Assembly: GCA_946480695.1 (NCBI GenBank)
Contig: CAMLKG010000022.1
Span: forward strand, 6,187-70,186
Direction: 5' to 3'
DNA length: 64,000 bases
Origin: an uncultured Cellvibrio sp.
GTDB lineage: Bacteria > Pseudomonadota > Gammaproteobacteria > Pseudomonadales > Cellvibrionaceae
How positions within the stretch are numbered: position 1 is the stretch's first letter; each line of letters opens with the position of its first letter. Positions 23,753 to 32,842 of this stretch are shown here, in pieces. The notes under the pieces were generated by a model, which was given only the letters and a program-made list of their open reading frames with translations, was not told where the DNA came from and ran no database searches. Made by a program: the position numbers and the translations under genes.

Positions 23753-25834
23753 ATGAATCCGCCCAGCTTTTCCCGATCCAAACTCTCGCTCGTTCTCGCC
23801 ATCACAGGTTTACTCGGTGCTTGCGGTGGCGGCGGTGGTGGATCGAACAATACAAAGCCTAGTTCCACACCGATTGCCAGTTCCAGCCAGCAGCCTGCTT
23901 TGTCATCGTCAACATCAACGGTGAATTCTTCAATAACAGCCTCGTCTAGCAGTGCCGGTGTAGCCAGTATCAGTAACTTTATCGTGGTCGATCAATTCGG
24001 TTATTTGCCGAATGCACAAAAAATAGCGGTCATTCGCGATCCCCAGACCGGCTACGATGCCGATAAAACCCATACCCCGGGTGCAACCCTGGCATTGGTA
24101 AATATAGTCACCGGGGAGACGGTTTTGTCTGGTACCCCTACGGCATGGAACGACGGTGCCACGGATACCTCGTCTGGCGATAAAGCCTGGTGGTTTGATT
24201 TTTCCAGCGTGACAACAGCGGGCACTTACGCAGTAGTCGATACGGAAAAAAATATTCGCTCACCAAGTTTTAAAATTGCAGCGGATGTTTATAAACCGGT
24301 TTTGAAAGAAGCCTTTCGCACCTTCTTTTATCAACGCGCTGGCCAGGTTAAAGCTACACCTTACGCTGAAACCCAATGGGCTGATGGCGCGAGCCACATA
24401 GCGGCGGGACAAGATACGCAAGCGCGCCTTTACAACGAAAAAGGCAACGCCGCTACGGAGAAGGATTTATCCGGCGGTTGGTATGACGCCGGCGATTACA
24501 ACAAGTACACCAGTTGGGCAGCAGATTATGTCATCACCCTGTTACATGCCTATATTGAAAATCCTTCGGCATGGGAGGGTGATTTTAATATTCCGGAATC
24601 AACCAACCAAATTCCCGATATTCTCGATGAGGTCAAATGGGGCCTTGATTGGTTGATAAAAATGCAAAATGCAACCGGCGATAATTCTGTGTTATCGATC
24701 GTAGGTTTGTCTCATAGTAAAGCTGACAACTCCCATGCAAGCCCGCCCTCCTCTGCGGCAGGCGGCAGTTATTACGGTTCTGCTTCTACCAATGCGACAC
24801 TTTCCACCGCAGCGGCTTTTGCTTTGGCGAGTAAAGTATTTAAGGACGCGGATATAAATGAATGGTCTGCCTATGCGGATGACTTAAAAATTCGCGCTGA
24901 AAATGCCTGGGCTTGGGCGGTCGAGCATCCTGATGTCCGGTTTTACAACAATGATGACAGCCGGCAGCCCGGTAGCGCAGGCTTGGGCGCGGGACAACAG
25001 GAAACAGATGACAAAGGCCGTGCGATAAAAAAACGTGTCGCAGCAATCTATCTTTATGCAGCAACGGGAGGCTCTACTTATAAATCCCACATCGAAGCGG
25101 ACTACGCCAATGCCGATTTGAAAACCTTCGCTGACAGCTTCCGGGAATTTGAGAACACAGCACTGCTGTATTACGCCAATCTGGATGGAATAAGCCCAAG
25201 CGTCAGCACCAATATAAAAACCTGGTTCGAAAATGCGCTGAATTCGGCGGACAACTGGAATGCAATGACGGATGAGCGAGACCCTTACCTGGCGTTCATT
25301 AATGTTTATACCTGGGGCAGCAACAGTACCAAGTCAGCCAAAGGCAGTATGTTTATGGATATCGGGGAATACGGGATTCCCAATTTCAATACCACGGATG
25401 CAAAAAACCATGCGTTGACTTATTTAAATTACCTGCATGGCGTGAATCCGCAAGGCATGGTGTATTTATCCAATATGTACGCGCTGGGGGTACATAGTTC
25501 GGTAAACGAGTTCTATCACTCCTGGTTTAGTTATAACAGCAATGTGTGGGATAGGGTCGGAACTTCAACTTATGGACCCGCACCCGGATTTGTCGTGGGT
25601 GGCCCCAATCCTTCTTACAGTTGGGATACCAGCCGTTGCGGTCCCGCTACGGGTACATCCAGCGATCCGTTATGTAAATCAACGATTCCAACCCCACCCT
25701 ACGGGCAACCGGCACAAAAATCCTATCGCGACTTCAATGACACCTGGCCGTTAAATTCGTGGGAAGTCACGGAAAATTCCAACGGCTACCAGTCCAATTA
25801 TTTGCGCCTGTTATCCAAATTTGTAAATCCTTAA
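23753..25834 (+). CDS. GH9 endoglucanase, outer-membrane lipoprotein type
   Basis: Predicted cellulase cleaving internal beta-1,4-glucan bonds. It is 693 aa. A lipoprotein signal peptide ends at the lipobox LGAC with Cys24, followed by Gly- and Ser-rich linker to about residue 72. A CelD-type N-terminal Ig-like domain occupies about 75-175, and the GH9 (alpha/alpha)6 barrel follows. The barrel carries the GGWYDAGDYNKY motif (Asp245 and Asp248) and the C-terminal WEVTENS motif with the probable acid Glu674. Lipidation implies attachment to the outer membrane rather than free secretion. No binding module is seen. It is inserted between glmU and the deoR-glmS pair, so it was probably acquired at this locus. 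Confidence 0.92.
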   Translation: MNPPSFSRSKLSLVLAITGLLGACGGGGGGSNNTKPSSTPIASSSQQPALSSSTSTVNSSITASSSSAGVASISNFIVVDQFGYLPNAQKIAVIRDPQTGYDADKTHTPGATLALVNIVTGETVLSGTPTAWNDGATDTSSGDKAWWFDFSSVTTAGTYAVVDTEKNIRSPSFKIAADVYKPVLKEAFRTFFYQRAGQVKATPYAETQWADGASHIAAGQDTQARLYNEKGNAATEKDLSGGWYDAGDYNKYTSWAADYVITLLHAYIENPSAWEGDFNIPESTNQIPDILDEVKWGLDWLIKMQNATGDNSVLSIVGLSHSKADNSHASPPSSAAGGSYYGSASTNATLSTAAAFALASKVFKDADINEWSAYADDLKIRAENAWAWAVEHPDVRFYNNDDSRQPGSAGLGAGQQETDDKGRAIKKRVAAIYLYAATGGSTYKSHIEADYANADLKTFADSFREFENTALLYYANLDGISPSVSTNIKTWFENALNSADNWNAMTDERDPYLAFINVYTWGSNSTKSAKGSMFMDIGEYGIPNFNTTDAKNHALTYLNYLHGVNPQGMVYLSNMYALGVHSSVNEFYHSWFSYNSNVWDRVGTSTYGPAPGFVVGGPNPSYSWDTSRCGPATGTSSDPLCKSTIPTPPYGQPAQKSYRDFNDTWPLNSWEVTENSNGYQSNYLRLLSKFVNP

Positions 25835-25853
25835 TCCATTGGGTAATTTGAAT

Positions 25854-25877
25854 AGGCCCGGTAGCGCCGGGCCTTTT
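25854..25877 (+). terminator. Terminator after the GH9 gene
   Basis: AGGCCCGG (25854-25861) and CCGGGCCT (25867-25874) form an 8-bp stem with a TAGCG loop, followed by TTTT. Confidence 0.85.
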
Positions 25878-25913
25878 CTATCGGTTTTCTGAACAGAAAT
25901 AACTTGCCAAATG

Positions 25914-25948
25914 GTTTCGATTCAATACAATTGCTTTCGAATCGAAAC
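25914..25948. promoter_or_regulatory. Inverted repeat upstream of the DeoR regulator (probable operator)
   Basis: GTTTCGATTC (25914-25923) and GAATCGAAAC (25939-25948) are perfect 10-bp arms, ending 15 bp before the regulator ATG. TTTCG half-sites of this kind are typical for several DeoR-family repressors, so autoregulation is plausible. Confidence 0.55.
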
Positions 25949-25963
25949 TTAAGGCAAGATTGG

Positions 25964-26734
25964 ATGACAAAACGCAATACCCAGCAACGTCGTAGGGCGA
26001 TTATTGATCTGCTGAATTCCAGCGGTGAAGTTAGCGTGGAAAGCCTGGCGGGGCAATTTTCTACTTCAGAAGTCACTATTCGCAAGGATTTGGCGGCCCT
26101 CGAAGGTAACGGGTTGCTATTACGTCGCTACGGGGGCGCTGTTCCCGTGCCCCAGGAACTCATTATTGACCATTCCATCGGAAAAGTTTCGGTTCGTAAG
26201 CAACTAATTGCCAAAGCGGCTGCCGAGCTTATTCGCGACCATAATCGCGTTATCCTTGATAGTGGCAGTTCCACTACGGCTGCCCTGCTTCCGGAACTAT
26301 CGGGCAAGCAAGGCCTGGTGGTGATGACCAATTCCCTCAGCATCGCCAATGCCCTGCGCGAATTGGAAAACGAGCCCACCATTCTAATGACCGGCGGAAC
26401 CTGGGATCCAAAATCCGAAGGTTTCCAGGGACAGCTTGCCGAGCAAATCCTGCGCTCCTATAACTTCGATCAATTTTTTATCGGCGCCGACGGCCTGGAT
26501 TTGGAGCGTGGTACCACCACATTTAACGAACTTTACAGCTTGAGCCGAGTGATGGCAGAAGTAGCGCGCGAAGTGATAGTGATGGCAGAGTCGGACAAAA
26601 TCGGCCGCAAAATTCACAACCTCGAATTGCCCTGGTCTGCGATTAAAGTTCTGGTGACCGACGATGGTATTGCCGAACAAGACAAACAAAAAATAGAGCA
26701 GCAAGGCGTACAAGTAATTTGCGCGGCGGGTTGA
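25964..26734 (+). CDS. DeoR-family transcriptional regulator upstream of glmS
   Basis: DNA-binding repressor with a sugar-phosphate sensing domain. The ATG at 25964 ([17 protein letters not shown]) is chosen over an upstream frame extension because it fits the family N-terminus and has AAGG just upstream. It gives 256 aa. The DeoR HTH is at about residues 6-60 ([20 protein letters not shown]), followed by the DeoRC domain with [10 protein letters not shown] and [16 protein letters not shown]. It sits 61 bp before glmS. In pseudomonads an equivalent regulator lies between glmU and glmS, so it probably controls amino-sugar synthesis. Confidence 0.88.
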   Translation: MTKRNTQQRRRAIIDLLNSSGEVSVESLAGQFSTSEVTIRKDLAALEGNGLLLRRYGGAVPVPQELIIDHSIGKVSVRKQLIAKAAAELIRDHNRVILDSGSSTTAALLPELSGKQGLVVMTNSLSIANALRELENEPTILMTGGTWDPKSEGFQGQLAEQILRSYNFDQFFIGADGLDLERGTTTFNELYSLSRVMAEVAREVIVMAESDKIGRKIHNLELPWSAIKVLVTDDGIAEQDKQKIEQQGVQVICAAG

Positions 26735-26795
26735 CCCAATCTTAAAAGATCCATTAACGAAAGATTTTCAATTATTAACAGCGAAGGAGTTAATC

Positions 26796-28625
26796 ATGTG
26801 TGGAATTGTTGGCGCTGTGGCGCAACGCGATGTTGTGGATATTCTGGTTGAAGGATTACGCCGCCTCGAATATCGCGGTTATGACTCCGCCGGTGTGGCC
26901 GTGGTTAGCAATGGCCAATTAAATCGCGTGCGTCGTCTGGGCAAGGTAAAAGAATTATCCGACGCAGTGCACGCCCAACCCATTCCCGGCGGCACCGGCA
27001 TTGCGCATACCCGTTGGGCGACTCACGGTGAGCCGAGCGAGCGCAATGCGCATCCTCACATTTCCAAAGACCATATCGCGGTGGTGCACAACGGTATCAT
27101 TGAAAACCATGCGTCCTTGCGTAATTTGTTACAGGAAGAAGGCTATGTATTTACATCGGATACCGACACCGAAGTTATTGCGCATTTGGTGCAAAAAGAA
27201 CTGAAAAAAACCGATAGCTTATTAACGGCAGTTCAAAAAACGGTAAAGCAATTACACGGCGCTTACGGCACAGTATTAATGGATAAGGATGACGCAAGCC
27301 GGTTGGTGGTTGCGCGTTCCGGAAGCCCGCTGGTTATCGGGTTGGGTATCGGTGAGAATTTTATTGCTTCCGACCAATTGGCATTGTTGCCGGTTACGCG
27401 TCGTTTTATCTTCCTGGAAGAAGGTGACGTTGCTGAAATCACCCGTCACAGCATAAAAATTTTTGATAAAGATGGTGTAGCGGTTGAACGGCAGGTTCAC
27501 GAATCCACAGCAAGTTACGATGCGGGCGACAAAGGTAAATTCCGCCACTTTATGCTCAAGGAAATATACGAACAACCCAACGCGGTATTGAATACATTGG
27601 AAGGTCGCTTAAGTAGTGAATCGGTATTGGATGAAACTTTCGGTAATGGTGCCGCTGAATTATTCAAAAAAGTAAAGCATATCCAAATCGTTGCTTGCGG
27701 CACCAGTTATCACTCAGGCTTGGTAGCGCGCTATTGGATTGAATCACTCGCGGGTATTTCCTGTAATGTGGAAATTGCCAGCGAATTCCGCTATCGCAAA
27801 TCCTTTGTGCAGCCTGACAGCCTGCTGGTTTCCATCAGTCAATCGGGTGAAACCGCCGACACCTTGGCCGCACTGCGTTTAGCGAAAGAATTGGGTTACC
27901 TCGGCAGCCTGACGATTTGTAATGTTGCAGGTTCATCATTGGTTCGTGAATCAGACCTCGCGTTTATGACGCGCGCCGGTGCGGAAATCGGTGTTGCTTC
28001 CACGAAAGCATTCACCACCCAGCTCGTGGGTTTGGCAATGCTGGTTCTCGCCGTAGGTAAATACAATGGTTTGAGTGCCGAACAACAAAAAGAAATGGTC
28101 ACCGCACTGAAAAACTTGCCCGCCAAACTGGAAGAGTCCTTAGCACTCGCGCCAAAAATTGAAGCCCTCGCCGAAGAGTTCGCCGACAAGCATCACTCGC
28201 TCTTTTTAGGTCGTGGTGACCAATATCCGATTGCAATGGAAGGCGCATTAAAATTAAAAGAAATTTCCTATATCCACGCGGAAGCTTACGCCGCCGGCGA
28301 ATTAAAGCACGGCCCGCTTGCACTAATTGATGCGGAAATGCCGATTATTGTTGTCGCACCAAACAATGATTTGTTGGAAAAATTAAAATCCAATGTAGAA
28401 GAAGTGCGCGCGCGCGGCGGTATCCTGTATGTATTCGCAGACGAAGACGCGCATTTTGAATCCGATGCAACCATGCGCGTCATTAACATTCCACATATCC
28501 ACACTTGGCTCGCACCCATACTTTATACATTGCCATTGCAATTGCTGAGTTATTATGTGGCGATCATCAAAGGTACCGATGTTGATCAACCACGCAACCT
28601 GGCAAAATCCGTTACGGTTGAATAA
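26796..28625 (+). CDS. glmS: Glutamine:fructose-6-phosphate aminotransferase (isomerizing)
   Basis: Makes glucosamine-6-phosphate, the first step to UDP-GlcNAc. It is 609 aa. The N-terminal amidotransferase begins [13 protein letters not shown] with the catalytic Cys after Met, followed by [12 protein letters not shown] and HNGIIENH. Two SIS domains carry [18 protein letters not shown] and [23 protein letters not shown]. The C-terminus [13 protein letters not shown] is canonical. Confidence 0.98.
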   Translation: MCGIVGAVAQRDVVDILVEGLRRLEYRGYDSAGVAVVSNGQLNRVRRLGKVKELSDAVHAQPIPGGTGIAHTRWATHGEPSERNAHPHISKDHIAVVHNGIIENHASLRNLLQEEGYVFTSDTDTEVIAHLVQKELKKTDSLLTAVQKTVKQLHGAYGTVLMDKDDASRLVVARSGSPLVIGLGIGENFIASDQLALLPVTRRFIFLEEGDVAEITRHSIKIFDKDGVAVERQVHESTASYDAGDKGKFRHFMLKEIYEQPNAVLNTLEGRLSSESVLDETFGNGAAELFKKVKHIQIVACGTSYHSGLVARYWIESLAGISCNVEIASEFRYRKSFVQPDSLLVSISQSGETADTLAALRLAKELGYLGSLTICNVAGSSLVRESDLAFMTRAGAEIGVASTKAFTTQLVGLAMLVLAVGKYNGLSAEQQKEMVTALKNLPAKLEESLALAPKIEALAEEFADKHHSLFLGRGDQYPIAMEGALKLKEISYIHAEAYAAGELKHGPLALIDAEMPIIVVAPNNDLLEKLKSNVEEVRARGGILYVFADEDAHFESDATMRVINIPHIHTWLAPILYTLPLQLLSYYVAIIKGTDVDQPRNLAKSVTVE

Positions 28626-28631
28626 TCGGTT

Positions 28632-29050
28632 TTATGCTTTTGGGAAGAAGAAGAGAGAGTTAGAACCCCCCCTGGGTACTGGTGCAAGTGAAAAACGTAA
28701 ATGGCTGGTACCCAAGGCGTGCCCCGGCTCATCACTACGAGAGAGGTCTTCCTCGTCGTCGAGGGTATAGGTGTGATTACTATTGCACCTTTCATTATCC
28801 AACTGATCCAGCGCGCGATAACGGGTAATACTGGCCATCCAGGGCAGCGGCTTGGCCAGATGCGACCTGTAGTAACTGGCAGCGCTATTCCAGATCTGCA
28901 AAAAAGCCTCCTTTAGCACCTCATTACTCAGGTCGGTGGATTTGAGAATCCGCCAGACGACCCACATTCAGGTAGGGCCAAACTGCTCCACACCAGTTTA
29001 CGCAAGCTGCGCAAACTGGTGCGACACCTGTTTCGCACCCCGGCAACATA
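28632..29050 (-). pseudogene. Decayed ECF RNA polymerase sigma factor
   Basis: Reading leftward, region 2 of an ECF sigma factor is recognisable (RILKSTDLSNEVLKEAFLQIWN, then PLPWMASITRYRALDQLDNE). The preceding N-terminal part is split over other frames (HQFAQL, then RKLVWSSLAL), implying at least two frameshifts upstream of 28967. After DQLDNER the sequence loses similarity, and no region 4 is found. An imperfect 14-bp inverted repeat sits in the broken part. Boundaries are approximate. This fills most of the 540-bp gap after glmS; I see no terminator for glmS. Confidence 0.7.
28991..29021. repeat. Long inverted repeat inside the sigma-factor remnant
   Basis: CACCAGTTTACGCA (28991-29004) pairs with TGCGCAAACTGGTG (29008-29021) with one mismatch and a 3-nt loop. 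No T-run follows, so it does not look like a terminator. Confidence 0.7.
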
Positions 29051-29166
29051 AGCCTTGTGGTATCCGGTTGTTGCCACTCAACCACAAGTGTCTGCTACAG
29101 GCTTGTCTCTACAAACTTACTGCTACAGACATCAAGCGTTTCTAATAAAGATAAAAGGTACTCGCT

Positions 29167-30360
29167 ATGTTCAATCTCAACCGTTTTACCGGTGCGTTGC
29201 TGATGCTCGCCACCGCAATCTGCTTTACTACTATTGCCCAAGCCAAGCCTTACAAGGCCGCTGAAATCTACTCCAAGCAAACCTACAAATACGGCCGCTA
29301 TGAAATGCGTATGCGCGTTGCCAAGGGCAGCGGAGTGCTTTCCACTTTCTTCACCTACAAAAATGGTTCCGAGCAGGCGGGTGTATTTTGGGAAGAAATT
29401 GATATCGAGATTTTTGGCAAGAACAACGCCACGCAATGGCAGAGCAATGTGATTATCGGTACCAATCGCCCCACTACCAAAACCGAAGGGGTGCACACCA
29501 TGCCTTATTCGCTGGGCGACGGTTATAACACCTATGTGCTGGAGTGGACGCCCAGCTATATCGCCTGGTTTGTGAACGGCACCCAGGTACGCCGCATCAA
29601 TGGTGGCCAGTTCGTCACCAGCCTGACCAGCCCGCAAGACCTGCGCTTTAACCTGTGGGCGGCCAACATTGCCGAATGGGTGGGAGCGTTTAACCCCAAC
29701 ATCCTACCGGTTTACCAATTTATCAATTACATCGACTACAAACCCTGGAACTCGGCAACCAACAGCTTTGGTACCGGCTGGCGCGATGATTTCAACAGTT
29801 TTGATAGCAACCGCTGGAACAAAGCCAACTGGACATTTGGCGAAAACCTGGCGGATTTCGACCCGAATAATGTCGTGGTAAAAAATGGCATTCTGGTATT
29901 GGCACTTACCCGCGAAGGGCAAACCGGTTATACCGGCACCCCACCGGCGGATACCGGATCAAGCGGCGGCTCCTCGTCCAGCTCCACACCTGCGGCAAGC
30001 AGTATCCATATTGAAGCGGAAAGCTACAACGAAGTGGGCGGCAGCCTGACCGTGTCCGGCGGCGTGGTGGGCTATATCGATGCAGGCGAATGGTTCAAAT
30101 ATCGCAATGTGAGCATTCCGCAAACCGGCACCTATCGAGTGGAATACCGGGTTGCCTCGGCCCTAACCACAGCGCAGTTTACCCTGGATCGCGACGGCGT
30201 TGGCCTGGGTACCATTAGCGTACCCAATACCGGTGGCTGGGGTACCTTTCAAACTATCTCGCACAATATCTATTTAAATGCGGGCACACAGAACCTGGCG
30301 ATCTATGCCAATAGCGGTGGTTTCAATATCGACTGGATCAAACTGACTAAAATTAACTAA
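29167..30360 (+). CDS. Circularly permuted GH16 beta-1,3-1,4-glucanase (licheninase) with CBM6
   Basis: Secreted enzyme predicted to cut mixed-linkage beta-glucan. It is 397 aa with a signal peptide ending near residue 26 (TTIAQA). The mature protein begins directly at the YGRYEMRMRVAK strand and has the catalytic EIDIE motif (Glu77, Asp79, Glu81). The segment DDFNSFDSNRWNKANWTF, which is N-terminal in Bacillus lichenases, comes after the catalytic core. This is the permuted order known from Fibrobacter succinogenes glucanase. A Ser linker (about 265-277) leads to a CBM6 (IEAESYNEVGG to the end). A paralogue follows 90 bp downstream after a terminator. Confidence 0.9.
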   Translation: MFNLNRFTGALLMLATAICFTTIAQAKPYKAAEIYSKQTYKYGRYEMRMRVAKGSGVLSTFFTYKNGSEQAGVFWEEIDIEIFGKNNATQWQSNVIIGTNRPTTKTEGVHTMPYSLGDGYNTYVLEWTPSYIAWFVNGTQVRRINGGQFVTSLTSPQDLRFNLWAANIAEWVGAFNPNILPVYQFINYIDYKPWNSATNSFGTGWRDDFNSFDSNRWNKANWTFGENLADFDPNNVVVKNGILVLALTREGQTGYTGTPPADTGSSGGSSSSSTPAASSIHIEAESYNEVGGSLTVSGGVVGYIDAGEWFKYRNVSIPQTGTYRVEYRVASALTTAQFTLDRDGVGLGTISVPNTGGWGTFQTISHNIYLNAGTQNLAIYANSGGFNIDWIKLTKIN

Positions 30361-30375
30361 CCGTTTTACAGCCTT

Positions 30376-30420
30376 GGGGTTGGGGAAAGTGACTAGGGCC
30401 CCAGCCCCGTTTTTATTTTT
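30376..30420 (+). terminator. Terminator between the two GH16 genes
   Basis: GGGGTTGGGG (30376-30385) pairs with CCCCAGCCCC (30399-30408) with one G-U pair, followed by GTTTTTATTTTT. Confidence 0.8.
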
Positions 30421-30449
30421 GTATCAATCGAGTTAAAGAGGTAACAAGC

Positions 30450-31445
30450 ATGCGCAGCATTTCGATTCTCCTTTTGGCACTGTGTGCAAGCCTTGCTGCC
30501 AATGTCGCCACCGCCAAATCCTATAAAGGTGCGGAGATCTATTCAAACCAGAGCTATCTCTATGGTCGCTACGAAATGCGTATGCGTGTTGCCAAGGCGA
30601 GCGGCGTGCTATCAACCTTCTTCACCTACAAAAATGGTTCGGAAGTTGGCAATACGTTCTGGGAAGAAATCGATATCGAAATTTTTGGTAAAAATAATGC
30701 TACCCAATGGCAAAGCAATGTGATCCTTGGCAGCTCGCGCCCCACTATCCACACCGAACAATTGCACACAGCGCCGCAATCCCTGGCCGATGCCTACCAC
30801 ACCTACGTATTGGAATGGACGCCGGATTATGTAGCCTGGTTTGTGGACGGCGAGGAAGTGCGTCGCATCACTGGTACCAGTACCGTTACCAGCCTCACCA
30901 ACGCGCAGAGTTTGCGTTTTAATCTCTGGTCATCAGAATCCGTTGAATGGGTCGGCGCCTGGGATGATTCGGTATTACCGGTCTATCAATTTATTAATTA
31001 CATTGACTACAAAAGCTACAACGCCACGACCAAAAATTTTGAAGGCGGCTGGCGCGATGATTTTGATACGTTTGATACCGGCCGCTGGAGCAAAGCCACC
31101 TGGAGCTTTGATATGAACCGCGTGGATTTTGCACCGGAAAATGCGCTGGTAAAAAACGGCATTCTGGTACTCGCACTCACCAAGGAAAACGCCATGGGCT
31201 ATGCGGGTACACCGCCCGCTGATGAGCCAGTAAGCAGTTCCAGTGCAAGTTCTGTTGCGGTTTCCAGTTCAGTAGCAAGTTCAAATGCCACCAGCAGTGC
31301 AGTTGCCAGTAGCACACCAGCATCATCGAAAGCCGCGAGCTCTACTGCAACAACGGGGAGCAATTCCGGGGGTGGAGGCGGTTCAGTTCCACTTTGGGGT
31401 TTATTGGCATTGGGCGGATTGTTGCTTGCCCGTTGCAGAAAATAA
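30450..31445 (+). CDS. Circularly permuted GH16 beta-glucanase with C-terminal sorting tail
   Basis: Paralogue of the preceding gene, 331 aa, with a signal peptide ending near Ala22. It has the same permuted order: YGRYEMRMRVAKASGVLS first, the EIDIE catalytic motif (Glu73, Asp75, Glu77), and the DDFDTFDTGRWSKATWSF strand late. Instead of a CBM it has a serine/alanine-rich linker (about 250-300) and then a glycine run, a hydrophobic helix (VPLWGLLALGGLLLA) and a terminal RCRK. This resembles the GlyGly-CTERM signal handled by rhombosortase in gammaproteobacteria, suggesting surface attachment or type II-dependent release. Sorting is inferred. Confidence 0.88.
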   Translation: MRSISILLLALCASLAANVATAKSYKGAEIYSNQSYLYGRYEMRMRVAKASGVLSTFFTYKNGSEVGNTFWEEIDIEIFGKNNATQWQSNVILGSSRPTIHTEQLHTAPQSLADAYHTYVLEWTPDYVAWFVDGEEVRRITGTSTVTSLTNAQSLRFNLWSSESVEWVGAWDDSVLPVYQFINYIDYKSYNATTKNFEGGWRDDFDTFDTGRWSKATWSFDMNRVDFAPENALVKNGILVLALTKENAMGYAGTPPADEPVSSSSASSVAVSSSVASSNATSSAVASSTPASSKAASSTATTGSNSGGGGGSVPLWGLLALGGLLLARCRK

Positions 31446-31520
31446 TCCCAGTGTCCCATGCGCCAGGTATGGGCATCTGTACTTGGCGATTTGTGTCTGT
31501 TGTTTCATCAAAAAAAAGGA

Positions 31521-32660
31521 TTACCCCTGCTTCTGCTTCCTGAAATCCGCTGCTGACATGCCGGTGTAGCGTTTAAAGAACCGGTGGAAAGACGATTTAC
31601 TGTTAAATCCTGACTCCAGCAAAATATCCAGTATCGTCATATCGGCAAAATTTTTATCCAGCAACATTTGCTTGGCTCTATTTACGCGATACTCATTCAC
31701 AAACTCAAAAAAATTGGTATTGAAATATTTATTGATGATGCTGGAAACCTCGCGATAATGAATGCCCACATGCTTGGCAAATTCTTCAATATTTAAATTC
31801 TGGGTCAAATACAACTGCTGGTCTTCCATAGTGCGGCGAATTCTTTCGATAGCATCAGGCGCTATCTCCGCCACTGCGGCGATTTCCTTTGCAGCCGGTT
31901 TTTCTTTGGTAACCAGCAACTCATGGGCATATAACAAACTGTAAACAAAGAGCGCATTAACCAGTAAAAAGGTGATGTAATTATCGGCAATGCCAAACAT
32001 ATCTGCCAACTGGATGCCCACCGATTGCCCCAGCACATGCACTACCAGCGACCAACTCCAGTTCAATGCAAATCCCAAAGTCAACAACAATAACCAGAGC
32101 GGCGCTTGCAGGCTAAAAGTGGAATAAAATTCCTTTAATTGCTGTTTATACCGGGAAACAACCCATACGGCTGCCAATGCGTAAATGACCGGCAGGGTTT
32201 TCAGGTAATGCCAGAAAAAATTGGTGAGACGCACCTGGGTTTCAGAATCGTTGGCAATTAAAAACCGCAGGCGATCAGAATCCAGGCCTGCTGCAATAAC
32301 CAATGCAATTACCACAAGCAGCATTAATCCATGCAGGGCATAATTCCAACGCCAACGAAATTGTGCACGGGTAATCGCCACCACATAAAAATACAAACAC
32401 ACACTTTTCCCTACCACTGCGGTGGCCAGCAAACTCGATAACAGGATTTTTGCCGCCGCTGCATCGCTCTGGATGTAATCATTCCACAACAGCAGATTAC
32501 ACAGCGCCGTTAAACCCACCCCCACAAAAAAACCGCTCAGCAACCAGGAAGCACTGGATTTTTGTTTGGATAACAACCACTGGAAAATGACCAGTAATGC
32601 ACAGACTGCCAGGGTAAGGACGAGGATAAGGTCGTGGATATTGAAAATCGGGTTTTTCAT
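31521..32660 (-). CDS. Membrane-embedded AraC-family transcriptional regulator
   Basis: A 379-aa protein with an N-terminal block of about seven membrane helices (residues 8-245; first helix HDLILVLTLAVCALLVIFQW) and a C-terminal AraC/XylS DNA-binding domain (about 275-375). The latter has two HTHs, the second in ILDILLESGFNSKSSFHRFF, followed by the YTGMSAADFRKQ ending. It is convergent with the GH16 pair, 75 bp away, so it may regulate them in response to a membrane signal. No ligand can be named. The 180 bp upstream of its start contains no other gene. Confidence 0.85.
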   Translation of the reverse strand: MKNPIFNIHDLILVLTLAVCALLVIFQWLLSKQKSSASWLLSGFFVGVGLTALCNLLLWNDYIQSDAAAAKILLSSLLATAVVGKSVCLYFYVVAITRAQFRWRWNYALHGLMLLVVIALVIAAGLDSDRLRFLIANDSETQVRLTNFFWHYLKTLPVIYALAAVWVVSRYKQQLKEFYSTFSLQAPLWLLLLTLGFALNWSWSLVVHVLGQSVGIQLADMFGIADNYITFLLVNALFVYSLLYAHELLVTKEKPAAKEIAAVAEIAPDAIERIRRTMEDQQLYLTQNLNIEEFAKHVGIHYREVSSIINKYFNTNFFEFVNEYRVNRAKQMLLDKNFADMTILDILLESGFNSKSSFHRFFKRYTGMSAADFRKQKQG

Positions 32661-32842
32661 TATTTTGTTTCAACAGTCGCTTTTACAAAAATAGTCTATA
32701 AGCTTAATAGAAATAAAGCTGCTGTCCACGTGAATCTGCACCGTAACCGGTAACAGTAATAGAGCGCTACTAAGGTTAATTTAACGAATCTCGAGGTGTT
32801 TTTGTCTTATCGGTTAATTTGGTTATGTGAAATGAACGGGTT

